Below are positions 24,629 to 33,221 of a DNA stretch of 64,000 nucleotides, in pieces. Below the pieces are notes generated by a model that did not search any database, had not been told where the DNA came from, and saw only the letters and a program-made list of their open reading frames with translations. The translations under genes were made by a program, and so were the position numbers. Numbering within the stretch: position 1 is the first letter of the stretch; the number at the start of each line of letters is the position of its first letter. Source of the DNA: Flavobacterium hibisci (GTDB taxonomy: Bacteria > Bacteroidota > Bacteroidia > Flavobacteriales > Flavobacteriaceae); the NCBI RefSeq assembly GCF_020026925.1, contig NZ_JAIQDW010000011.1:1-64000 (forward strand), given 5' to 3'.

Positions 24629-26332
24629 ATGTTATCTATGAAATTTTCAGCGTTTTTTTTATTTTTTTACAGTTTTGTTTTTGCACAGGTTCAATATCCT
24701 AAGGATTATTTTCGCCCGCCACTTGATATTCCGATGCAGCTATCGGGTAATTTTGGAGAATTAAGGCCCAATCATTTCCATGCGGGATTCGATTTAAAAA
24801 CCAATCAAAGAGAAGGCTTAAATGTATATGCTGTGGCAGATGGATATGTATCCAGAATAAAAATTTCGACTTTTGGAAATGGAAAGTGTATTTATATCAC
24901 GCATCCAAACGGATTTACAACGGTTTACGGGCATTTACAGACAGCAGTAGGGCCAATTCAGGAATATATACATAAAACGCATTATAATGAAAAGTCATTT
25001 GAAATTGAAATGTTTCCGAAACCGGATGAACTCCCGGTTACCAAAGGTCAAATAATTGCACTTTCAGGGAATACAGGTTCTTCTGAAGGGCCGCATCTGC
25101 ATTTTGAGTTTCGGGATACCAAAACAGAATTTGTAATAAATCCTATGTTTTTTGGATTTGATCAGCATATAGCAGATAATAAAAAACCAACTATTTCAAG
25201 TGTATTTGTTTATCCAATGGACAATGTAACGGTAAATCAGTCTAAACAGCCTTTATTGTTGAATCTTTCACTTCAAAAAGACGGGACATATCTGGCCGGT
25301 AAAGTAAAAGCTAATGGGAAAATTGGTTTCGGAATTAATGCTGTCGATTTTGATGATGTCTCAAAAAACAGAAATGGAGTTTTTAATGTGACAGGTTTTT
25401 TAAACGGAGATCCGAAATACAATTATCAGTTTAATACTTATTCTTTCGATGAGATGCGTTTTATTAATGCCTTTATCGATTACCCAAGATATAAAAGAAC
25501 GGGTCAGCGTGTGCAAAAGTTATTTATGAAAACGCCTTTTGCACTCAGTATTATAAAAACAGATTCGCTTCGTGGAATTATTCCGGTTGAACCTAATCTG
25601 GCTTCAACTTACAAAATTGAGGTTTCTGATTATTTTGGTAACATGAATTCAGTTACTGTTCCAGTCGAATATGATTCAGAAGTACCGGTTGTAGATGAAG
25701 AGCCCATCACATCAAAATATCGCATCCAATACAATAAAGACTCAAATTTTGAAAAAGATAATATGTCTGTTTTTTTTCCTGCCGGAACTTTTTATGAAGA
25801 TTTTAATTTGAATTTTGATGTAAAAAACAATCGGATTTATATTCACGAAGATGTTGTTCCGGTACATTCAAATTTTACTGTTACTATAAAGGACAGTACG
25901 TATTCTGAAGCTTTAAGGGATAAACTTTTTATTGCAAGAATAAGCGGTAACAGTAAAAGTTATAATGCTACTACCAGAAAAAATGATGTTTTTACTGCGA
26001 AATCAAAAATACTGGGGCAGTATGCTTTGGTTTTAGATACAATTGCGCCAGTAATACAAATTGCAAAACCTATTCAGGATAAATGGATTAGTGATGTTAA
26101 AACTATTCAGTTTGTAATTAGCGATAATTTATCCGGGATTAAATCTTATAATGGATATTTAAATGGTAATTGGATTTTATTTGAATATGACAATAAAACA
26201 AAAAAAATAATTCATCGTTTTGATGATAATATAGTGGCTGAAGGGGGTAACGATTTAAAAATTGAAGTAGTTGATAATGTAGGGAATTCTGCTATCTTTG
26301 AAGCTCACTTTTTTAGAAGTCAACAAAAGTAA
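24629..26332 (+). CDS. M23 family metallopeptidase
   Basis: Zinc peptidase of the LytM/lysostaphin class, acting on peptidoglycan cross-links in the periplasm. From ATG 24629 (or ATG 24638) the signal peptide MKFSAFFLFFYSFVFAQ is clean; the longer frame from 24566 adds an unlikely extension. Catalytic motifs are HFHAGFDLKT (first His and Asp) and GPHLHFEF (HxH). C-terminal to this are Ig-like strands to residue 567 in total. The TonB-receptor gene begins 11 bp downstream, so they are co-transcribed. Confidence 0.88.
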   Translation: MLSMKFSAFFLFFYSFVFAQVQYPKDYFRPPLDIPMQLSGNFGELRPNHFHAGFDLKTNQREGLNVYAVADGYVSRIKISTFGNGKCIYITHPNGFTTVYGHLQTAVGPIQEYIHKTHYNEKSFEIEMFPKPDELPVTKGQIIALSGNTGSSEGPHLHFEFRDTKTEFVINPMFFGFDQHIADNKKPTISSVFVYPMDNVTVNQSKQPLLLNLSLQKDGTYLAGKVKANGKIGFGINAVDFDDVSKNRNGVFNVTGFLNGDPKYNYQFNTYSFDEMRFINAFIDYPRYKRTGQRVQKLFMKTPFALSIIKTDSLRGIIPVEPNLASTYKIEVSDYFGNMNSVTVPVEYDSEVPVVDEEPITSKYRIQYNKDSNFEKDNMSVFFPAGTFYEDFNLNFDVKNNRIYIHEDVVPVHSNFTVTIKDSTYSEALRDKLFIARISGNSKSYNATTRKNDVFTAKSKILGQYALVLDTIAPVIQIAKPIQDKWISDVKTIQFVISDNLSGIKSYNGYLNGNWILFEYDNKTKKIIHRFDDNIVAEGGNDLKIEVVDNVGNSAIFEAHFFRSQQK

Positions 26333-26343
26333 AATCTAAGCGT

Positions 26344-28809
26344 TTGAATAATTTTAAATTAATAATTGTTTTCCTTTTTTTGTGGATTGGTTTTAATTCA
26401 TCTGCTCAAAGTGCACGTGTAAAGGGGATTATTTTAGACACTGAGAGCCATCCGGTTGCAGATGTAAATATTACTTCAGGAGATAAAGCTGCAAAATCGA
26501 ATGCTAAAGGTCATTTTGATATTTTTGTGCCTTCAAATAAAAAGGTAGTTCTGGTTTTTACACATATTTCTTTGAAAATGGTGACGTTAACGGTAAACTT
26601 AAAACCTTACGAAACATTTGTTTTTAACCCCGTTATGAATAACTCCGAAGAGCAAATGGGAGAAGTTTTTGTGTCTTCGAAAAATAAAAAACGTGTCCAG
26701 GGTATTACAGTCATTGATCCTGCTACGATAAAAAAAGTTCCAGGCACAAATGCAGGAATCGAAAATATACTGAAAACATTACCCGGTGTAAACTCAAACA
26801 ATGAACTGAGTACACAATATGCTGTTCGTGGAGGTAATTATGATGAAAACCTGGTTTATGTAAACGAAATAGAAGTCTATCGCCCTTTTTTAATTCGGTC
26901 TGGTCAGCAGGAAGGATTGAGCTTTACAAATACAGATTTGGTACAAAACGTAGATTTTTCAGCTGGAGGTTTTCAGGCTAAATTTGGAGATAAATTATCT
27001 TCTGTTTTAGATATAACTTATAGAAAACCAATTCAGTTTGGAGCATCAGTCGAAGCGAGTTTTCTCGGTGGAAGCATTTCTGTTGATGCGGTTTCAAAAA
27101 ATAAAAAATGGTCTGCAGTTACTGGTGTACGTTATCGCAACAATAGCCTGTTGGTTAACAGCCAGGATACCCAGACAAACTATACGCCAACATTTGCAGA
27201 TATTCAGACCAATATTAATTATGATGTCTCTCAAAAATGGCAGCTAAGTTTTTTGGGAAATATTTCGCAAAATAAGTATTTATATCAGCCCTTAACGCGC
27301 GAAACAAAATTTGGAACTATTGATCAGCCAATGGCACTGGCCGTTTTTTATCAAGGTCAGGAAAGGGATCAGTACGATACTTATTTTGGAGCCATAAAAA
27401 CAACTTATAAAGCTTCGCCAACCCTTACTTTTAAATTAATCGGATCTCTATTTCACACTATTGAAAAGGAACATTTTGATATTTTGGCACAATACCGATT
27501 GGGAAATATTGATGAAAACGGAAATATAAATTCTGATGATGTCGATTTTACAAGAGGAATCGGCACCCAGCTCAATCACGCCCGAAATGATCTGGACGCT
27601 TTGATCGCTAACATCGAATTTAAAGGTTTTAAAGACTGGAAAGATAATAACCAGTTAGAATTTGGATTGAAATTTACAAGAGAATCAATACGTGACAGAG
27701 TAGTGGAGTGGGAAGTGATTGATTCGGCAGGATTTTCGATAAATCGGCCTAATTTAAATTTTCCTAAAAACAACCAGCCGTATGAACCCTACGCCGGGCC
27801 GCTTTTGCCATACCAAAATATTCTTGCTGTCAATTTTAATGATATAAACAGATTTTCAGGTTATGCACAATGGAGTAACAAGACTGATTTGGGATCCAGT
27901 CAATTCTGGTATACAGTTGGGGCCCGTTTTCAAAGCTGGCAGGTTTCAGGAGCAGCTGTAGAAGGTAAAAATCAGACTGTTTTTAGTCCACGTGTGCAAT
28001 TTGCCTTAAAACCGGACTGGAACAAGGATATGATTTTCAGGCTTTCCGGAGGTTTGTATCATCAGCCGCCATTTTACCGTGAACTTCGGGATTTTAACGG
28101 AGAAGTTAATCCAAACGTGAAAGCCCAGCAGTCAGTTCATGTCGTTTTGAGTAACGATTATAATTTTAAAATGTGGAACAGGCCTTTTAAGTGGGTTACA
28201 GAAGTGTATTATAAATCGCTTTCAGATGTAAATACCTATTCGATTGACAATGTACGAATTCGCTATGTGGCAGATAATAATGCTAAAGCATATGCTCAGG
28301 GGCTTGATTTCAGGTTGAACGGGGAGTTTGTTCCGGGAACGGAATCCTGGATAAGTTTTGGTTATCTTAAAACGGAAGAAAATTATGAAGATAAAGGTTT
28401 TATAGCCAGGCCCACTGATCAAAGGCTGAAATTTGCAATGCTTTTTCAGGATTATATGCCAAATATCCCAAGTATTAAATTGTATCTTAATTTAGTTTAT
28501 AATACCGGTTTACCGGGAGGTTCACCATCATATTCAGATCCTTATGTGTATCAGAACAGGCTGAACGATTACAGAAGGGCAGATGTTGGTTTTTCAAAAG
28601 TTTTTATTGATCATAATAACATATCCAAAACCCGTTGGTTGAAGAATTTTAAAGAGTTAGCATTAGGGGTAGAAATATTCAACCTTTTCAATAATCAGAA
28701 TGCCATAACCAATACCTGGGTACGTGATGCATATTCTAAAAATCAATATGCCATTCCAAATTATATGACTTCAAGGGTTTTTAATATAAAACTGAATGCG
28801 AGGTTATAA
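26344..28809 (+). CDS. TonB-dependent receptor with carboxypeptidase-regulatory domain
   Basis: An 821-residue outer-membrane receptor. Signal peptide (LNNFKLIIVFLFLWIGFNSSAQ), CarboxypepD_reg domain to about residue 95, plug domain (ATIKKVPGTNAGIENILKTL, then TQYAVRGGNYDENLVYVN), then a 22-strand barrel ending YMTSRVFNIKLNARL. Start is a TTG at 26344; no ATG is available in frame upstream after the previous stop. The substrate is unknown. Part of a unit with the M23 peptidase upstream. Confidence 0.88.
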   Translation: MNNFKLIIVFLFLWIGFNSSAQSARVKGIILDTESHPVADVNITSGDKAAKSNAKGHFDIFVPSNKKVVLVFTHISLKMVTLTVNLKPYETFVFNPVMNNSEEQMGEVFVSSKNKKRVQGITVIDPATIKKVPGTNAGIENILKTLPGVNSNNELSTQYAVRGGNYDENLVYVNEIEVYRPFLIRSGQQEGLSFTNTDLVQNVDFSAGGFQAKFGDKLSSVLDITYRKPIQFGASVEASFLGGSISVDAVSKNKKWSAVTGVRYRNNSLLVNSQDTQTNYTPTFADIQTNINYDVSQKWQLSFLGNISQNKYLYQPLTRETKFGTIDQPMALAVFYQGQERDQYDTYFGAIKTTYKASPTLTFKLIGSLFHTIEKEHFDILAQYRLGNIDENGNINSDDVDFTRGIGTQLNHARNDLDALIANIEFKGFKDWKDNNQLEFGLKFTRESIRDRVVEWEVIDSAGFSINRPNLNFPKNNQPYEPYAGPLLPYQNILAVNFNDINRFSGYAQWSNKTDLGSSQFWYTVGARFQSWQVSGAAVEGKNQTVFSPRVQFALKPDWNKDMIFRLSGGLYHQPPFYRELRDFNGEVNPNVKAQQSVHVVLSNDYNFKMWNRPFKWVTEVYYKSLSDVNTYSIDNVRIRYVADNNAKAYAQGLDFRLNGEFVPGTESWISFGYLKTEENYEDKGFIARPTDQRLKFAMLFQDYMPNIPSIKLYLNLVYNTGLPGGSPSYSDPYVYQNRLNDYRRADVGFSKVFIDHNNISKTRWLKNFKELALGVEIFNLFNNQNAITNTWVRDAYSKNQYAIPNYMTSRVFNIKLNARL

Positions 28810-28818
28810 TCGAAAAAC

Positions 28819-28830
28819 GTGAAAAAAAAA
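28819..28830 (+). other. GTG followed by nine A: possible slippage site
   Basis: GTG at 28819-28821 is followed by A9. With eight A the GTG would be in frame with the gene at 28850 and give MKKKIFYVPGMISLVLIP, a better N terminus than the internal ATG. A length change in this run, in DNA or during transcription, would switch the start. Confidence 0.45.
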
Positions 28831-28849
28831 GATTTTTTACGTTCCGGGA

Positions 28850-29446
28850 ATGATTTCTTTGGTTTTGATTCCGTTAATAAGTGTCATTTATTTTTTTAAA
28901 ACAGACTCTTTTAAAGTTGATAGCTGTTTGGCTATTTCGGTTTCCACTAAAAAAGAATTTGAAAACTATAAGATTGAAAGTTTAAGAAAATATAAAACTT
29001 TTAAATTTAAAAAAGATAATTTTAAAGAATTAAAGGAGTTAAGATTTTTTGTTAGGGATGTTTTAAAGAAATATGATACAATTAATGGGGCTAAAATACA
29101 TTTTGATTCAACTTCAGATTATAATGCATTTATTAGCGTTATTAATATTATAGTTGAAGAAGAAGCGGTTCTATGGGCACATTATAAAGATGATATTTAT
29201 GTTTTGGCAAGTCCAAAGCCAAAGCAAAAACCCAGTAATCTGAAACCAATAAAATATTTTAGTTGCGGATATTACGAGGCTAATAAATCATATTTTTTGG
29301 AAATGGAGAGAAAAAGGCAATTTCAATATACTATATCGCTTTATAAAAAATACTGGATAATTTTGCTGAGCTATTTCGGAATTATACTTTTAAATATCTT
29401 CGCACTAGTAAAATTCAATAAAAACCAAAATTACAATCAAAAATAG
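28850..29446 (+). CDS. hypothetical membrane protein, 198 aa
   Basis: Not recognised. Two hydrophobic segments, one at the N terminus (ISLVLIPLISVIYFF) and one near the C terminus (YWIILLSYFGIILLNIFALV), frame a charged, probably periplasmic domain of about 140 residues. Between them is the phrase RFFVRDVLKKYDTINGAKIHFD, which resembles a small sensor or biopolymer-transport domain but is not convincing. ATG 28850 lies just behind a possible GTG start broken by the A9 run. The next gene is a lipoprotein 31 bp downstream. Confidence 0.55.
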   Translation: MISLVLIPLISVIYFFKTDSFKVDSCLAISVSTKKEFENYKIESLRKYKTFKFKKDNFKELKELRFFVRDVLKKYDTINGAKIHFDSTSDYNAFISVINIIVEEEAVLWAHYKDDIYVLASPKPKQKPSNLKPIKYFSCGYYEANKSYFLEMERKRQFQYTISLYKKYWIILLSYFGIILLNIFALVKFNKNQNYNQK

Positions 29447-29476
29447 TATATTTGATAATCGAATATAATTTTGCAG

Positions 29477-30196
29477 ATGAAAAAGTACCTTAAATATACA
29501 GCCTTAGCAATTGCAGCAACATTTATCAGTTGCCGTGAGGAAGTTCAAAAGCCAAAAGTGAGTTACGATGTTTCAAACAAAGTAAGCGTTAGTAAGACAG
29601 ATTCTACACAAATTGAAGTGGCAGATTTGCCAATTCAGATGGAAGGAACAGATTATTTAATTCATCCGGTTGGAGATTTACGTGTATTCGAAAAAGGATC
29701 AAAAGCACGTTACGGATCATCAACTGTAAATGATGTAAGTTTTACTATTTCTAATCTGGGAGAGTATGAAATTACAGGTTATTTGCAAAATTTGAAATTC
29801 CAAAAAACAGATTCAGATTCTATCCGGCCGCTATCTGATAAACCAATTTTAATTTTAACAGCGACATATTTAAAAACAATTGCTGATAAAACACAAAATA
29901 AAATTATGGTTTATACGCTTACAGATTCGGATACGAATAAAGATGGTAAAATAGATACCGGAGATATCAAAACCCTTTATCTGAGCGATATTAGCGGAGA
30001 AAACTTTACCAAAGTTTCTACAGATTTAGAGGAACTCGTAGACTGGAATATTGTTGAATCAAAAAATCGTCTGTATTTCAGGACAATTCAAGACACCAAT
30101 CAAAATGGTCAGTTTGATAAAAATGATGTTTTGCATTATAATTACATCGATTTGGCTTTGAAAAACTGGGAAGTTAAAAATTATAAACCTATTTAA
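29477..30196 (+). CDS. lipoprotein with EF-hand-like calcium loops
   Basis: A 239-residue exported protein. The signal peptide ends AATFISC at a lipobox cysteine (about residue 19), so it is a lipoprotein; start is ATG 29477, two codons inside the longer frame. It carries two Dx[DN]x[DN]G-type loops, DTNKDGKIDTGD and DTNQNGQFDKND, about 55 residues apart, each like a calcium-binding EF-hand or dockerin loop. Between them is a beta-rich domain. No family name could be given; calcium binding is an inference. Confidence 0.65.
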   Translation: MKKYLKYTALAIAATFISCREEVQKPKVSYDVSNKVSVSKTDSTQIEVADLPIQMEGTDYLIHPVGDLRVFEKGSKARYGSSTVNDVSFTISNLGEYEITGYLQNLKFQKTDSDSIRPLSDKPILILTATYLKTIADKTQNKIMVYTLTDSDTNKDGKIDTGDIKTLYLSDISGENFTKVSTDLEELVDWNIVESKNRLYFRTIQDTNQNGQFDKNDVLHYNYIDLALKNWEVKNYKPI

Positions 30197-30204
30197 AGGT
30201 ATTA

Positions 30205-30230
30205 AGCTTCTAAGTTGCTAAGTTTTTTTA
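30205..30230 (+). repeat. CTAAG array, left arm
   Basis: Repeats of AGCTTCTAAG and TTGCTAAG between the lipoprotein stop and the terminator. Together with 30322-30362 on the other side of that terminator it makes inverted arms, the same family as 13518-13600. Confidence 0.5.
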
Positions 30231-30268
30231 GCTTTTAATAATAAGGATTCCTTGAATATTATAATATG

Positions 30269-30308
30269 AAACCCTGCTGAAATATAATTTTCAGCAGGGT
30301 TATTTTTT
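30269..30308 (+). terminator. terminator of the lipoprotein gene
   Basis: AAACCCTGCTGAAA and its inverse complement TTTCAGCAGGGTT form a strong stem with a short loop, followed by ATTTTTTAA. Confidence 0.85.
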
Positions 30309-30321
30309 AAGCACAAAGATT

Positions 30322-30362
30322 GAAAAACCTTAGAATCTTAGCGCCTCAGAACCTCAGAAGCT
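30322..30362 (+). repeat. CTTAG/CTCAG array, right arm
   Basis: Repeats of ACCTTAGAATCTTAGCGCCTC, then AGAACCTCAGAAG. It is roughly the inverse complement of the arm at 30205 and the same unit as in the array at 13518-13600. Confidence 0.5.
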
Positions 30363-31064
30363 TTATATCAAAATATCACTTTCCAGATCTGATTTTTCTA
30401 TTTCTAATCCAAATCCTAAACGATCTACCAATTCAATTACCAGTTTTTTATACCAGTTTTCTGATTTGGGATGAATGTAGATCTTTTCTATTAGTTGATT
30501 AACATCTACGTTTATTTTTAATCCTTCATTCAGTTTTAAATTGCTTTGTGAAGTGTCAGTAATAATGCGGACTTCCCGTTCGTACTGAAAGCTTTTTCTT
30601 TTAAACAAAAAAGGAAAAAAAGAATCGTCAAACGGAATGTATTCTTTTTTGTAGTCGATATAATTTACCTCACCAATATACTGATCAAAATTTTGCTCCG
30701 GATTTACTGCTTTCTGTAATCTTCCAATTGTGGACTGAATAGCTAATCCTTCACTGTTTTGTGTGAAAATCTGCCACATTGCAAATGATTCATACTCGTT
30801 GATATGCCAGCTGCTGACAGCTACCTTTTCCCGGTGCGTTTTGTAATAATTTAAAAATTCAGGATTGTCAATCGCGAGTTTTTTAATTTCTTCATATGTT
30901 GGTTCACTAAAAGTACCTTCATACTGATCCTCAAATTTGTCAGATCGTGACATGAATAGTTTTTTTGAAAGTAGTAAATCAAGAAATTTAGATAAATCGA
31001 GATATTTCCACACAACAGTATCAGGATCGTCGGGCAGTTTTATGTTTGGGTTGTTAAGATACAT
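30363..31064 (-). CDS. DUF2971 domain protein
   Basis: A 233-residue soluble protein. DUF2971 proteins start with a strand-loop-helix block (YLDLSKFLDLLLSKKLFMSRSDKFEDQYEG here) and often include His/Tyr-rich motifs such as CYTYVNSWH-like AVSSWHINEYESFAMW. They occur in many bacteria, often near phage or defence genes, but no function is established. No membrane segment or signal. It stands alone on the minus strand between two terminators. Confidence 0.78.
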   Translation of the reverse strand: MYLNNPNIKLPDDPDTVVWKYLDLSKFLDLLLSKKLFMSRSDKFEDQYEGTFSEPTYEEIKKLAIDNPEFLNYYKTHREKVAVSSWHINEYESFAMWQIFTQNSEGLAIQSTIGRLQKAVNPEQNFDQYIGEVNYIDYKKEYIPFDDSFFPFLFKRKSFQYEREVRIITDTSQSNLKLNEGLKINVDVNQLIEKIYIHPKSENWYKKLVIELVDRLGFGLEIEKSDLESDILI

Positions 31065-31113
31065 TTTGAGCGCATTAAATGATTTATTCTTTAACGAACC
31101 TAAAGTTATAAAA

Positions 31114-31165
31114 ATAAAAACAGATTAAGGAAGTTAAAATCAGTTTTAATGTTTCCTTAATCTGT
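31114..31165 (-). terminator. terminator of the ABC exporter gene
   Basis: ACAGATTAAGGAA (31120-31132) pairs with TTCCTTAATCTGT (31153-31165), with a T run beyond on the minus strand. Confidence 0.7.
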
Positions 31166-31195
31166 GTAAATTATGAGGTAGTCGAGAGTTGTATC

Positions 31196-33025
31196 TTAAG
31201 ATTCAAAAGACTGCATCGTTACCAGTTTGTTATAAGTGCCGTTATGTGCAATTAATTCTTCATGGGTTCCCTGTTCTACAATTCGACCTTTTTGCATTAC
31301 AACAATTACGTCAGCTTTTTGAATCGTAGAGAGGCGGTGAGCAATAACAATTGAAGTTCTGTTCTGCATCATATTTTCAAGTGCCACCTGAACAAATTTT
31401 TCGCTTTCGGTATCCAGCGCTGATGTTGCTTCATCCAGAATCATAATAGGCGGGTTCTTTAGTACCGCACGTGCAATAGACAAACGTTGCTTTTGCCCGC
31501 CGGATAATTTGTTTCCGCTGTCGCCAATGTTGGTGTAAATTCCTAGAGGCAATTCTTTTACGAATTCAAAAGCGTTGGCTATTTTTAAAGCTTCAATGAT
31601 TTCGTCATCGGTAGCATCTAATTTTCCTAAGGCAATATTAGCTTTGATAGTATCATTAAATAAAATGCTGTCCTGGGTAACCAAGCCCATTAAACTTCTT
31701 AGGGACTGGAGATTAATTTCTTTTATGTTTACCCCGTCAATAGAAATAGATCCGTCGTTAACATCATAAAAGCGGGTCAGCAGGTTTGCGATTGTACTCT
31801 TTCCGCTTCCTGATTGTCCAACAAGGGCAACGGTCTGACCTTTTTTGATTTCAAGTGAAAAGTCTTTTAAAACCGTCTCATTTTCATATTTGAAATTGAT
31901 GTTTTGAACACTGATATTATGGTCAAAACTTGTTTTTTCCAGTGCTTTAGGTTGGGAAGCAATTGTATTTTCCTGTTCTAAAATTTCTAATACCCTATCA
32001 GCAGCAGCATTTCCTCTTTTTACAGCATAAGAAGCTTTTGATATTGATTTTGCAGGGGTAAGGATGTTGTAAGCAAGCCCCATATAAGCAATAAATGATG
32101 CACCATCCAGTGTTTTTTCAATCAAAACCATTTGTCCTCCGTACCATAATAAAATAGTAATAACCATGATGCCCATAAATTCACTCGCTGGAGAAGCTAA
32201 ATTCTGGCGATGTCCAATGCTGTTTGATAATTTAAAAAATCGTTCAGTTGAATTTTTAAACATAGTATTGAAATAATTCTCAGCATTATATCCCTTTACT
32301 ACTTTTAATCCTCCAATAGTTTCTTCAATAGTTGATAAAAAAGTTCCTTGTTCCTGTTGTGCTTTACTGGATTTCTTTTTAAGCTGTTTTCCAATTAATG
32401 AAATTATGTATCCTGAAACCGGAATGAACACAAAAACAAATAAGGTTAGTTTAGTGCTTATGATTAACATAGCAATGATAGTGAAAATAATGGTTAAAGG
32501 TTCTTTTACAATAAGCTCCAATATGGCTAAAAAAGAAGTCTGAACCTCATTTACGTCTGCAGAAATTCTCGAAATAACATCTCCTTTTCGTTTTTCAGAA
32601 AAAAAAGCCAATGGCAATTCCAGTGTTTTTTCATACATCGCATTGCGGATATCTTTCAATACGCCATTTCGCAAATAAGTAACAAAAAACATAGCCAGGT
32701 AATCAGCCAGGTTTTTTAATAAAAAAATAGAAATAATGATGGCTACCATAACAGAAAGTACAAAACCGGGGTTGTTTTGGTCAGTATTCATTGTGATATA
32801 ATAGCTTAAGTAGTTTTCCCCATATTCTTTTATGTGTGAAATCCCTTCGTAAGTAGGCATGACAGTGTTTCTTTTTGTTTTGTCAAATAAAACCTGAATC
32901 ATAGGAATTAATGCCATGAACGAAAGGGTACTAAAAAGGGCATATAAAACATTAAAAAAAATGTTTAGATAGGCATATTTTTTATAGGGGTATATAAAAG
33001 GTAGTATTTTTTTAAAATTACTCAT
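31196..33025 (-). CDS. ABC transporter ATP-binding/permease protein (MsbA-like)
   Basis: A half-transporter exporter of 609 residues, likely flipping lipids or lipid-linked precursors across the inner membrane. Six transmembrane segments in residues 1-320, then a nucleotide-binding domain with Walker A GQSGSGKST, Q-loop LVTQDSILF, signature LSGGQKQR, Walker B MILDEATSALD and the H-loop IVIAHRLSTI. The fusion of permease and ATPase in this order is typical of MsbA and multidrug half-transporters; which one is not decidable. Confidence 0.88.
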   Translation of the reverse strand: MSNFKKILPFIYPYKKYAYLNIFFNVLYALFSTLSFMALIPMIQVLFDKTKRNTVMPTYEGISHIKEYGENYLSYYITMNTDQNNPGFVLSVMVAIIISIFLLKNLADYLAMFFVTYLRNGVLKDIRNAMYEKTLELPLAFFSEKRKGDVISRISADVNEVQTSFLAILELIVKEPLTIIFTIIAMLIISTKLTLFVFVFIPVSGYIISLIGKQLKKKSSKAQQEQGTFLSTIEETIGGLKVVKGYNAENYFNTMFKNSTERFFKLSNSIGHRQNLASPASEFMGIMVITILLWYGGQMVLIEKTLDGASFIAYMGLAYNILTPAKSISKASYAVKRGNAAADRVLEILEQENTIASQPKALEKTSFDHNISVQNINFKYENETVLKDFSLEIKKGQTVALVGQSGSGKSTIANLLTRFYDVNDGSISIDGVNIKEINLQSLRSLMGLVTQDSILFNDTIKANIALGKLDATDDEIIEALKIANAFEFVKELPLGIYTNIGDSGNKLSGGQKQRLSIARAVLKNPPIMILDEATSALDTESEKFVQVALENMMQNRTSIVIAHRLSTIQKADVIVVMQKGRIVEQGTHEELIAHNGTYNKLVTMQSFES

Positions 33026-33146
33026 TTATTATTTTGATATTGATTTCTTTATATAGCCATAACATTGGAGTGTTTTGGCAGGGATTTTTTTACCGCACAA
33101 AATTAGTCGAATTAGCACGTTTTTAATTTCTTTTTGCTTTTTTTTT

Positions 33147-33193
33147 ATAAAAAAAAGCTCTGATTTGCATTGATAAAATACAAATCAGAGCTT
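33147..33193 (-). terminator. terminator of the phosphohexomutase gene
   Basis: AAGCTCTGATTTG and CAAATCAGAGCTT make a perfect 13-bp stem with a 13-nt loop, followed on the minus strand by a T run. Confidence 0.82.
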
Positions 33194-33221
33194 ATGAAAA
33201 TCTTATTCTTAGTTTGTTGTG

